DNA of 63,089 bases. Source: a virus. Under the pieces are notes generated by a model. That model saw only the letters and a program-made list of their open reading frames with translations. It was not told the origin of the DNA and ran no database searches. The translations under genes were made by a program, and so were the position numbers. The stretch spans positions 1-63,089 of the IMG/VR virus record IMGVR_UViG_3300009703_000017; one strand, given 5' to 3'. Every line of letters starts with the position of its first letter. The first letter of the stretch is position 1. Below, one piece after another: positions 50,687 through 58,951 of the stretch.

Positions 50687-52327
50687 ATGCCCGTAGTGTT
50701 TCAGCCCGGTGAGCGGCCCCCTCAGCCTATTGACCCTGACGCCACAGTGTATACTTCACCGCAAAAAGTAGCGGATTTTCTCCAAGTTCAGTTTCCTGAC
50801 CCTGATTTATTGAGCGCCGACGCCCCCGCTGCTCAAACTTACGTGGAAATTAGCCCGATTGATTTCAGGCAAACGGGTTACGAAGCGGGTGACGAGATTG
50901 AGATTCTCGGTGACGCGTCTTTAGCAGAATCGGCATTCATTGGTAGCGTGGTTCTAAGCGCTGGTAATGTTAGGTTCAATTTAGTGGATTCGGCAGTAGG
51001 CGTAGTAGGAGTAGATGACTACTCGCTTACCGGTACACACAATACAGCGGATAACGCTACTCTGCAAAACCTCCAATCGTTCACCAACGGTAAGCGGCGC
51101 GGAGTGACTAAGGCTGCTGTTCAGCACCTAATCCGGCGCGCTCAGGACAAAATTGACAACCTGTGCAACAATGCGTGGCGGCCTATGTTACAAACTGCCG
51201 AGTTCAAGAACTTTGATACTTACAAACCGTACAGGCGCAGGTACTATACCGATTATGTGGGGACTACACCGCTTTTGTACAGAAATGTTCAGCAAGTAGT
51301 TCGGCTTGAGATTTGGCAAGGGCAAGAATATAGAGAACTTGGAGCGGCGGAATGTAGGCTTCAAATTATAGACAACAGTGTTCTCGGAGCGAACGACTAC
51401 GTTTACCTGTGTCCCGGTGATGGAGGCGTAGCGTCACTCCAAGTAGGGACAAGCGCTGGACAATGGCGAGCGGATTTTGACAACGAATCAAGCATCTCCA
51501 ATCTTTCGGATTTGATTAACAAAGATGCGCGCAGGAACAAGTCAGGCGTGGCATTCTCCCCTTCATTTACTCTTGAAACTGATGCGGTGGCCGGTGGTCT
51601 GCAAACTGCTAACGTGCATCACGAGTTCCTTTCATCAGCCAATGCAGACTACGGTGGCGGGAAAATGAAATTGACGTCAATGAGGCGCGGTGATGGCGGA
51701 GAGAACGCTACAATTGCTACTACTAACGAAAATGGTATCACCGTCAGCGGACTGACTACGCTCGCTACTACCGCTACCGGAGCGGTTGCCGGCGGGTCGC
51801 TTACTCTAACTGACGCTTCTTCATTCGCTAATTTCGGTATCATGTATACAGGCACCGGTGCTGCAATCACAGCGGCTCAGTATACAGGCAAGAGTGGTAA
51901 TACCCTTACAGGCGTGACCGATTTGGTACCCGCAGGGTTCAGCGCTGCGATGGCTAACGATGTGGCTGTCGGTCAGCACAAGTTCCTCATTGATTATGTC
52001 GGGACTACTACCGGGGACGAAGCGCGATTGCGCGATTGGTGGTGCGATTACGAGTTAGGTGTCATTTATTTCAACAACTCTTACCCCTATTTCCAATGGA
52101 ATGCGATAAAGGTGTCTTACGTGTACGGCGAGCGGTACGTGGAGAAAGCGATTGAAGATATTTGTACGAAACTCGTCGCTATGGATTTACTGATTTCGGA
52201 CGACCGGAGCGTGTTGTTCCCTGAAGGAACGCAGAACATTGATTTGGGTAGCAAATATCAACTTCTTAAGCAACAGGTGGCCGAGACGCTACCGCGCTAT
52301 GTAGAAATAGTAACACCATGGGAGTGA
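50687..52327 (+). CDS. Head-tail connector-type structural protein, 546 aa
   Basis: Helical segments (TKAAVQHLIRRAQDKIDNLC; VEKAIEDICTKLVAMDLLIS) flank a long beta-rich, Thr/Gly-rich middle (TTNENGITVSGLTTLATTAT). The outer segments recall gp6-like connector proteins that dock under the portal; the middle looks like an inserted surface domain. Position, after head genes and before tail genes, supports the reading. Uncertain without a structure search. Confidence 0.62.
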   Translation: MPVVFQPGERPPQPIDPDATVYTSPQKVADFLQVQFPDPDLLSADAPAAQTYVEISPIDFRQTGYEAGDEIEILGDASLAESAFIGSVVLSAGNVRFNLVDSAVGVVGVDDYSLTGTHNTADNATLQNLQSFTNGKRRGVTKAAVQHLIRRAQDKIDNLCNNAWRPMLQTAEFKNFDTYKPYRRRYYTDYVGTTPLLYRNVQQVVRLEIWQGQEYRELGAAECRLQIIDNSVLGANDYVYLCPGDGGVASLQVGTSAGQWRADFDNESSISNLSDLINKDARRNKSGVAFSPSFTLETDAVAGGLQTANVHHEFLSSANADYGGGKMKLTSMRRGDGGENATIATTNENGITVSGLTTLATTATGAVAGGSLTLTDASSFANFGIMYTGTGAAITAAQYTGKSGNTLTGVTDLVPAGFSAAMANDVAVGQHKFLIDYVGTTTGDEARLRDWWCDYELGVIYFNNSYPYFQWNAIKVSYVYGERYVEKAIEDICTKLVAMDLLISDDRSVLFPEGTQNIDLGSKYQLLKQQVAETLPRYVEIVTPWE

Positions 52328-52584
52328 TGAATATGACTACTGATTGGAAAGAAGTTGTTCTACAAGCGCGTGAGGCCGAATTGGGTGTCACAGGCGAAGG
52401 AATCATCGTTCTCAATGCTTGCGCTACACAATTTGGCTACACTGCCAACAATCTTGGTGTCATTGACCCCGAAACTGACAAGGTCATTACTGACCCATCC
52501 ATACTCGCACCTATCTATCAGCGAGGTCGTATGCAAATGCGTGTTACAAGTCAAACAGGCAAAGAATTGTTGGAGAAGGTTTGA
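52327..52584 (+). CDS. Small late protein, 85 aa
   Basis: ATG overlapping the upstream TGA by one base (TGATG). MNMTTDWKEVVLQAREAELG, then strands and NLGVIDPETDKVITDPSILA. A small head-tail joining factor is possible. Not recognised. Confidence 0.65.
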   Translation: MNMTTDWKEVVLQAREAELGVTGEGIIVLNACATQFGYTANNLGVIDPETDKVITDPSILAPIYQRGRMQMRVTSQTGKELLEKV

Positions 52585-52585
52585 C

Positions 52586-53728
52586 ATGACTGCTATAGAA
52601 CGGGCATGGTCGGTGCTGAAAGGCGACCCGAATATGATGGAACCTGCGGCTACACTATCTGCGGAGGGCAACGAAGACACGATGAGAGACGCTATGCAAC
52701 AACCAAAGGATTATCTTTCCAGTTACGGCCAACCTGCGCAATTCAAGAATGTGATGGGTGGGGGTGACCCTGACCCCCAACAATTCCCTGAAGCGGGCAA
52801 GTTTGGGTCAATAGACCGCGACATGGTTGCTCAACGGCGACGAGACGCTATGCTAACAAAACCGGGATATTCACAGTATGACCACCGCATGAACATGAAA
52901 CCGCGTGAGAAAGTGGAACGTGAAGGTGGGTTCTTCACAGATGATAGCAAGGGCAGCGAATGGACAGCAGCCAACAGGCAACCTGCGCAAAATTATATGG
53001 GCGGGCGTTCGTCGAATGAGATTGATATTGGTGATGGTCAAACAGGTTATTTCAATATCGCGCACCCGAGTGGGCATCGCAGCACGGCTGAAGTGGGTCA
53101 TGACCAAAAAACCATTCATCCTCAAGCAGCGAGCATGGCTGCGCGAGCAGGTGCAGGTGGCCCCACTCGTTGGGTCCAAAGAATGAGTGCCGAAAACGAG
53201 TATTTACCGCCAGCCGATAAGGACATGCCTGAATCTCACACTATTTCAGATAAGGATTATGATGAATGGAGTGGGGTCTTGAACAATAAGGGGATTGATG
53301 AACGATTTCATGGATTGGCAGAAGAAGCATTACGCAATCTCCATCAAGAAGGCACTGTTTATCGTTCCGCAGAAGAGAAGCAGCAGGCTATAGACAATGC
53401 ACTTGGGCGCTTTCAGACGTGGAATACGGACTATGACAGAACGCAAAATTGGAAGGATTTGGCCGCGCAGAAGTGGGGTGGATTCAAGCAAGGGGCGCGT
53501 GATTTGTGGGACAATGTGTCAGGCACTACGCGCATTCATCGAGACGATTTCCCCCCTCAACAAGAAGTCCAAGAAGAGCGCGCGTTTGACCAGCCTTACG
53601 ATTGGGACACTAAATTGGCCGGTGAGCCAATGGACATTGCGTGGATGGTGTTGAAAGAAGATATGCAACGCAAGTTTGAAGCACTGCGCACTTTAGCGCA
53701 ACAACAAGGGGGCGCAAGAAATGAGTAA
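52586..53728 (+). CDS. Late protein with AWxxLK peptides at both ends
   Basis: 380 aa from ATG 52586 just past the previous stop; the frame is open further upstream, but that part is antiparallel to a real gene. It begins MTAIERAWSVLKGDP and near the end carries EPMDIAWMVLKEDMQRKFEA. Between them is a Gln/Gly/Asp-rich, probably disordered chain. The only protein here with the peptide twice. Confidence 0.7.
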   Translation: MTAIERAWSVLKGDPNMMEPAATLSAEGNEDTMRDAMQQPKDYLSSYGQPAQFKNVMGGGDPDPQQFPEAGKFGSIDRDMVAQRRRDAMLTKPGYSQYDHRMNMKPREKVEREGGFFTDDSKGSEWTAANRQPAQNYMGGRSSNEIDIGDGQTGYFNIAHPSGHRSTAEVGHDQKTIHPQAASMAARAGAGGPTRWVQRMSAENEYLPPADKDMPESHTISDKDYDEWSGVLNNKGIDERFHGLAEEALRNLHQEGTVYRSAEEKQQAIDNALGRFQTWNTDYDRTQNWKDLAAQKWGGFKQGARDLWDNVSGTTRIHRDDFPPQQEVQEERAFDQPYDWDTKLAGEPMDIAWMVLKEDMQRKFEALRTLAQQQGGARNE

Positions 53729-53831
53729 ACCGCTAAACTATGCTTGGGATTTGCTAAAGGCAAAAGATTGTCCTAAGTGTAAAGATGGTAAGTTAGACAA
53801 GGCTGGTATGTGCAAAATGGGCTGTGCGTGA
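53721..53831 (+). CDS. 36-aa protein: AWDLLK peptide plus zinc knuckle
   Basis: MSKPLNYAWDLLKAKDCPKC begins with the AWxxLK peptide. CPKCKDGKLDKAGMCKMGC then supplies four Cys (CxxC...CxxxC). Nothing else is present. The start overlaps the previous gene by 8 nt and the stop is 2 nt before the next ATG, so it is translated in the chain. It suggests that peptide plus zinc site is a minimal functional unit. Confidence 0.65.
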   Translation: MSKPLNYAWDLLKAKDCPKCKDGKLDKAGMCKMGCA

Positions 53832-53833
53832 TT

Positions 53834-54274
53834 ATGGCGACAGAATCCGTTGAACTAATCCGCGGTATCCTTGACGATAACTGGAACAGGGCAAACACAG
53901 ACCAAGTTAAGCCTGTCATAACCGACATCACTACCTTAGATGCAGGGCGCGGTAAAAGGTTCAACCTAAACCGCAACGATGGCGTGTTCCTGTACGAGAC
54001 CGCGCACAACGAGGAACAACCCGAAGTGTTCTACGACTTCGTGCACACGCGAATCAATGTCACGGTAGACGTGCGTACCGTGCGCGGTCGTGACAGGATG
54101 ATGAAGATGGAAGATGAAGTTCGCAGAATCGTGCATTCTAAGCGGAAAGGTGACGGAGCGAACTTCGACAGACTGTTGTATAAAACGCGTACTGATTTGT
54201 CAGATAGGAGCAAACAATTGCACAGATTCACGTTTCAAATCGAAATAGTCATATTCAGTGAACTTATCGCATAG
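53834..54274 (+). CDS. Tail terminator/completion-type protein, 146 aa
   Basis: Start ATG (MATESVELIRGILDDNWNRA). Helix, then strands VDVRTVRGRDRMMKMEDEVR and a strand-rich end FTFQIEIVIFSELIA. The helix-strand-helix plan, size and place just before the tail tube suit a tail terminator (gpU-like). Inference from context. Confidence 0.65.
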   Translation: MATESVELIRGILDDNWNRANTDQVKPVITDITTLDAGRGKRFNLNRNDGVFLYETAHNEEQPEVFYDFVHTRINVTVDVRTVRGRDRMMKMEDEVRRIVHSKRKGDGANFDRLLYKTRTDLSDRSKQLHRFTFQIEIVIFSELIA

Positions 54275-54285
54275 AGGGAGAGAGC

Positions 54286-56241
54286 ATGCCATCAACAGTA
54301 TACAAAGGTGATTTATCAGAGGTAACTTTCGGTCACGAAAGCGGAATTGTGTTAACACACGGTCATTTTACAGGCGGTCTTGGTTGGGGTCATACTACGT
54401 CAGGAAGCGTGTCTACTATCACGTTCACAGGAGCGACTGCCGGACTCTTTAGCGCCGGTCAGACTCTTGAGTATCCTGTGGGAATGCTTGTAGGTTGTAT
54501 GCTGCGCGTGCTGAGTGCTGATGGTAACAATTACGAGCCTGACGATTACACTAAAACAGGTCGCCTGTATACGATTGTAGCGAACGAAGATGCGACTATT
54601 CAGGTCACCCCTGCCCTCGCAGGTACAACAGGAAGCGCTGCTGGTGATTCTCTCGTCATTGACGCTCTCGCTTGTCCTGCCCCTGATGCTAGCGGTACTA
54701 CTTACAACTCAAATGCTGCAACAAGCGATGAAAGCGTGCTCACCGACCAATTTGTCGGTTTGGCGGCTTCTATCACGCTACCGGAGACTAAAGTTGAACT
54801 ACTCCGTAGCCATGTTGTAGGTGTAGGACGAGACGTAGTGGTACAGGTCCCTCAAAGGTTTTCCAATGAAGGAGGTTCGCTTGAGACTATGATGCACAGC
54901 GCGCGGTGGTTATACTACGCGCTTGGTAATGAGGCTACTACTGATATGACAGCATTCACCGGGGCGACGACTCTAACTGCTACCGCTAAGACTATCGCTA
55001 TGGGTGACAATTATATTGAATCCAATACTACTGTAAACAGTTTCGGAGCACTAGCGGTCGGCGATTATGTTCAAGTAGTTGATACTGACACTGCTCTAAT
55101 CCCTACCGATAGACAAGACCCAGCGGCGGGTACTACTTGGACAGGCTCAGAGACAGCATTCAGCCTCACCGAGACTAACGAAGTTCGCCGTGTTATTGCT
55201 ATTGATACGACAGTAGCGGCTGATAGCAGGATATACGTAGATGACCCGTTCAATTTTGACCATGATACAGGCAAGGTCCTGATTCATTTAGAGTTCGCTA
55301 ATGCTGCGGGTAACGGTTCGCCTGACTTTGTTACAACTGATGCTGCTTTTGGTAACATAACCAATCGCGTGTCACGCATGCTGTTCTCAGGCTGGCATAC
55401 ACCATCGTTCTCACTTGAGGCTTCTATGCGTACTCGTGATGTAGGGTCGTACAGCGGCGAGCAGACCGCGAACGTGCCCGGCGGAGCGAACGACAGTAAG
55501 CAACTGACGCGCGTTTGGAAAGGATGCAAGGTCAAGGATTGGTCGCTCACTGCTGACGCTGACGCTGAGGCAAAAATGACTATCAATTTTGATGCACTTC
55601 ACTGTTACACCGACACAGGCCGGCTGGAAACTGACGGAACTCCGGGAGACCGTTATACCGCTCATCGTATGTTTGAGAATACAGGTAGCGGGCTGAAAGA
55701 ACGCAAGGAAGCAGGTATCGCTCCTAATACTGAAAAACCGTTCATGTTCTATAACGGGTCAATTACTGCGTTCGGGCAAACTATGGCCCAAGTTACTAAC
55801 TTCAATCTAACAGGGAATAATAATACTACTACTCACTACACAGTGCGCGGTAACGATTTAGCCGAGAGCAGGGTAGCGAGTGGGCTACATGAAGGCAAAT
55901 CTAAGGAGCAAGTACCCTTTGGTGGTAGCCGTAATGCTGCCTTAATAGTTGAAGGTAAAGTAGAATACGAGTTATCAATGGGAATTATCGTGTCTGACCC
56001 GCTACTATGGCACGAGTTCCGCACTAACCGTGAACACGATTACAACGAACCTATTACACTCACTCTAACTAAAGCAGGAGCAGGCGCTAACCGTGAACAA
56101 ATAATAGTTATCATTGATGATTATATTATCACCGAAGCGCCGCTACCAATTCCCGAAGACAAAGGGGTAGTCAAGAGTGAACTGAAAATCATGCCGAAGC
56201 ACGTGAAAGTGGTAGCGCACGATACTCTATTCCATTGCTAA
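54286..56241 (+). CDS. Major tail tube protein, enlarged
   Basis: 651 aa, Thr/Gly/Ala-rich beta protein. Amino and carboxy segments look like a tail-tube fold (LHCYTDTGRLETDG; FNLTGNNNTTTHYTVRGNDL; YELSMGIIVSDPLLWHEFRT); a long insertion at about 60-330 probably projects outwards. It lies between the terminator-type gene and the tail chaperone gene, the normal place for the tube protein. Ribosome site GGGAGAGAGC before the ATG. Confidence 0.72.
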   Translation: MPSTVYKGDLSEVTFGHESGIVLTHGHFTGGLGWGHTTSGSVSTITFTGATAGLFSAGQTLEYPVGMLVGCMLRVLSADGNNYEPDDYTKTGRLYTIVANEDATIQVTPALAGTTGSAAGDSLVIDALACPAPDASGTTYNSNAATSDESVLTDQFVGLAASITLPETKVELLRSHVVGVGRDVVVQVPQRFSNEGGSLETMMHSARWLYYALGNEATTDMTAFTGATTLTATAKTIAMGDNYIESNTTVNSFGALAVGDYVQVVDTDTALIPTDRQDPAAGTTWTGSETAFSLTETNEVRRVIAIDTTVAADSRIYVDDPFNFDHDTGKVLIHLEFANAAGNGSPDFVTTDAAFGNITNRVSRMLFSGWHTPSFSLEASMRTRDVGSYSGEQTANVPGGANDSKQLTRVWKGCKVKDWSLTADADAEAKMTINFDALHCYTDTGRLETDGTPGDRYTAHRMFENTGSGLKERKEAGIAPNTEKPFMFYNGSITAFGQTMAQVTNFNLTGNNNTTTHYTVRGNDLAESRVASGLHEGKSKEQVPFGGSRNAALIVEGKVEYELSMGIIVSDPLLWHEFRTNREHDYNEPITLTLTKAGAGANREQIIVIIDDYIITEAPLPIPEDKGVVKSELKIMPKHVKVVAHDTLFHC

Positions 56242-56251
56242 GGTGAACGAA

Positions 56252-56611
56252 ATGGGCCGATTCAGATACAATCTAAGCGACCATAAGACACGCAAGGCTC
56301 ACGTAGCCGCTGTGCGCGAACAGTTCGCAGAACAAATTGCTGCAAAAAGGGCGTTAGACGAGACGTTTGACCCTGAAGCGGCTAAAATAACAGACGACCC
56401 GTTCCCTGAAGAGATAAAATCCGATTCCACCGAAGCCCCTGTTTCTGCTGATGCAGAAATGGCTGCTGAAGAGGAAACGCCGATGCCCGTGAGGAAATGC
56501 AGCGTGTGCCGAGAACCCGGTCACACGAAGCGCGATTGCCCCACGCTCGCGGCAAAATCACCCGAGGAGGGTACAGTAAGTGAGTCAAACACAGGAGACG
56601 CAGAACAGTAA
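56252..56611 (+). CDS. CCHC zinc-knuckle protein in the tail region
   Basis: 119 aa from MGRFRYNLSDHKTRKAHVAA; a GTG three codons earlier is possible. Basic helical start, acidic middle, then CSVCREPGHTKRDC, an exact C-x2-C-x4-H-x4-C zinc knuckle like those of retroviral nucleocapsids. Such knuckles bind single-stranded nucleic acid. Overlaps the chaperone gene. An RNA-binding role near a frameshift site is intriguing but unproved. Confidence 0.7.
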   Translation: MGRFRYNLSDHKTRKAHVAAVREQFAEQIAAKRALDETFDPEAAKITDDPFPEEIKSDSTEAPVSADAEMAAEEETPMPVRKCSVCREPGHTKRDCPTLAAKSPEEGTVSESNTGDAEQ

Positions 56612-56957
56612 TTATACAGTGGTCAGTGATATAAACAGCCTAATGGCGGCACGTGCGCCTAAAGAGCACGTTATACACGTTGACCCGGAGAACGAAAGTA
56701 GTATTATCAAGGTGTGGGTGAAAGACCTCACGTTCTTGAAAATGCAAGAAGCGGTCAAATCGTTCGTCAGCATATCAGCAGACGGCGGCGTAGACCTTGA
56801 CCTTGCAGGGTACTGGAAATACATGATAACCGAGTGCGTGGAGCGCACGGAACCTCAAATGAGCAAAGGGCAACTTATGGGCCTGAACGCTCATGTAGGG
56901 CAGCAACTGACAGCCCTGCTCCCTCAGCCACAGGACTTGGTGGCCGGCCCTTTGTAA
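56580..56957 (+). CDS. Tail assembly chaperone, short form
   Basis: 125 aa from GTG 56580. MSQTQETQNSNYTVVSDINS then VDPENESSIIKVWVKDLTFL and a helical part end LPQPQDLVAGPL. Placed between tube and tape-measure genes, where tailed viruses encode gpG-type chaperones that coat the tape measure. The stop follows directly on a slippery heptamer. Confidence 0.75.
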   Translation: MSQTQETQNSNYTVVSDINSLMAARAPKEHVIHVDPENESSIIKVWVKDLTFLKMQEAVKSFVSISADGGVDLDLAGYWKYMITECVERTEPQMSKGQLMGLNAHVGQQLTALLPQPQDLVAGPL

Positions 56958-57253
56958 AGTGGCCTGAAAAGGCCGAGTCCGTATACCGTTCCATGAAGAA
57001 CCCGCGAGATAATGTTAGTGCAGAGCATATCATAGATGGTATGGTCTATCTTGTAGCACGCCATTTCAAAATCAGTATGGCTGAAGCGCGCTCTATGAGC
57101 GAAGACGATTTTTCTACATCGTTCGCGTGGGCGAGTGCCGCTCAGCGCATGGAAGCGGAAGAAATGGAGAAAACGACCGGAGAGATGAAACAGAAGCAAC
57201 GTGTCGGTAAGACAGACACGGGGCAACCGTTCCCGGGTAGCACGCTGAGGTGA
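56580..57253 (+). CDS. Tail assembly chaperone, -1 frameshift fusion
   Basis: Slipping back one base at 56948-56954 joins 125 codons to the overlapping frame, continuing VKWPEKAESVYRSMKNPRDN and ending at 57253, 224 aa in all. The downstream part is helical (DDFSTSFAWASAAQRMEAEE) with a Lys/Gln tail. It has no good start of its own: the nearest ATG (56993) lacks a ribosome site. The product corresponds to gpGT of lambda-like phages. Confidence 0.75.
56948..56974 (+). promoter_or_regulatory. Programmed -1 frameshift signal
   Basis: Slippery C-CCT-TTG in frame, the zero-frame TAA next (56955), a 6-nt spacer, then GGCCT-GAAA-AGGCC, a 5-bp stem closed by a GNRA tetraloop. All three elements have the spacing expected of -1 sites. 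Confidence 0.8.
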
Positions 57254-58950
57254 AGAAAATGGCTGACAATGCAGGCGGAGCGGCAGGCCCGGGTGGTCTA
57301 ACTCAGCAGCAAGTCACTCGTATCTATGAGATGCAGCAGGGTTTTGAGACGATGGCGGCGTCTGTCGGTATTGTAGAGAGGAATATGGCTAAGATGAAGG
57401 GTGCCATACTCGGTCAACCCATCGTTAAGTTCGGCGCGCAAATCAAAGCGATGGGCGGACAAATGCTCAGGACTAACAAGGGTATATCCGAGTGGCGAAA
57501 TCTTACTAAAGAACAGAAAAAAGAAATGAAAGGTAATATGACTATCATTCAAAAATTGGTAATCCCGATGATGGCCTACACTAAAATTGGTGGGCAGATG
57601 AACAAGATAGTACAAGCGAGTAACACAGGACTCGGGCGACTCACAGCGCGCTTCTTCGGACTGTTCAGTATCTTGTTCCTCATGGTGTTCGCGTTCACTG
57701 CGATTTCTCTAGCGATTGATGGGGCTAATAGTCCGATAGCGAAAATGGCGGAAGATACACCGGTGTTATCTAACGCGATTAATGGGCTAATTTTAGTTCT
57801 GCATGGTGAAGATGGGCAGGGTGGTCTGAAAGGAGCGATGGATATTGTCATAGCGAGCGTGTTCGTGTTCGCGGCAGTATGGATAGTATTCGGTACGACT
57901 GTTGCCGCTATCACCGCCGGGGCGTTCCTCGTAATCGGTACTTTCAAGTTAGTGAAAAAGGCTACCGGTGATACCAAAATAGCGTTGCTTGCAGCGGCCG
58001 CTACTTTTACTTTAGTGGTGGGAGCGCTCATCGCATTCTTCACAAGCGCAGGTATAATGGCAGTAGCCGCTGTTACTTTACCCATCGCTCTAATTCTTGG
58101 AGCGGGTGCCATATTTTGGGCTGTCATCACAGGCAAGGCCCCGAAATGGTTAGCATGGGTGGGAATATTCATGTTGTCGTTAGCGGCTATCATTATTGGT
58201 TTCACGATTGCCGCTCCAATACTTATCGTAGCGGCGGCAATCGGTCTCGCCGTATCACTTATTGCTCTTATCATTGTGCATAGAGAAAAAATCTATAACA
58301 AAATTAAAGCGTTTGTGGCTTGGGCCAAAACGTTTTGGAAGGAGAATAAATCTAAAATTATTACAGTCGGTAAATGGTTGGTAGCGTTCCCTATAATGCT
58401 CGGTCTACTTATCGGTAAGAAAATCAAAGAGTTCCTCGTGAAAAACAAGACTCAAATCCGTACAGGATTTATGGGCATAATCGCTATGGTATTAGACAGA
58501 GCGAAATCGTTTGGCACCAAGATTGCTAAAGGTATCGCTTGGGTCACAGGTATACCCGGTAGGATGAAAGACGCTCTGCTAGCCAAAGCAGTAGAACTGT
58601 ATAATGCTCTCGCAGGTGTTCTGTCGTTCACCATACCCGCTCTAACTATCGCTGGATACGAAGTGTTCGGGGATACACCTGTAAACTTGTTACCGCAAAT
58701 CCCTGCGCTCGCTGAAGGTGGAATAGTCACAGGCCCCACTCTCGCCTTGATTGGTGAAGCAGGGCCGGAAGCGGTTATCCCGCTAAGTAAGGGTGGCGGT
58801 AACGGTATGGGTAGCACTTTCAATATCAGTATCAATGTAGGCGGAGTGACAGACAGAACAGATAAACGCGAACTCGCCATGCAGATTTCTAACGAGATTC
58901 AGAAAGAGATGCGGCGATGGGGTCGTGGTACTACAATGAGGTCGGTCTGA
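57250..58950 (+). CDS. Tail tape measure protein
   Basis: 566 aa from GTG (GTGA overlap) or ATG 57259. Three or more hydrophobic stretches between about 135 and 365 (FFGLFSILFLMVFAFTAISL; WIVFGTTVAAITAGAFLVIG). The end has ALAEGGIVTGPTLALIGEAG followed by PEAVIPL, a hallmark of tape measure carboxy ends. It sets tail length and is probably ejected into the host membrane. At 566 aa it predicts a short tail, roughly 80-90 nm at 1.5 angstrom per residue if fully helical. Confidence 0.85.
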   Translation: MKKMADNAGGAAGPGGLTQQQVTRIYEMQQGFETMAASVGIVERNMAKMKGAILGQPIVKFGAQIKAMGGQMLRTNKGISEWRNLTKEQKKEMKGNMTIIQKLVIPMMAYTKIGGQMNKIVQASNTGLGRLTARFFGLFSILFLMVFAFTAISLAIDGANSPIAKMAEDTPVLSNAINGLILVLHGEDGQGGLKGAMDIVIASVFVFAAVWIVFGTTVAAITAGAFLVIGTFKLVKKATGDTKIALLAAAATFTLVVGALIAFFTSAGIMAVAAVTLPIALILGAGAIFWAVITGKAPKWLAWVGIFMLSLAAIIIGFTIAAPILIVAAAIGLAVSLIALIIVHREKIYNKIKAFVAWAKTFWKENKSKIITVGKWLVAFPIMLGLLIGKKIKEFLVKNKTQIRTGFMGIIAMVLDRAKSFGTKIAKGIAWVTGIPGRMKDALLAKAVELYNALAGVLSFTIPALTIAGYEVFGDTPVNLLPQIPALAEGGIVTGPTLALIGEAGPEAVIPLSKGGGNGMGSTFNISINVGGVTDRTDKRELAMQISNEIQKEMRRWGRGTTMRSV

Positions 58951-58951
58951 T

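Noticed and set aside
56834-57253. Separate 139-aa gene after the short chaperone
   Set aside because: Its first 40 residues are only the wrong frame of the chaperone gene; the slippery site and hairpin explain the overlap better.
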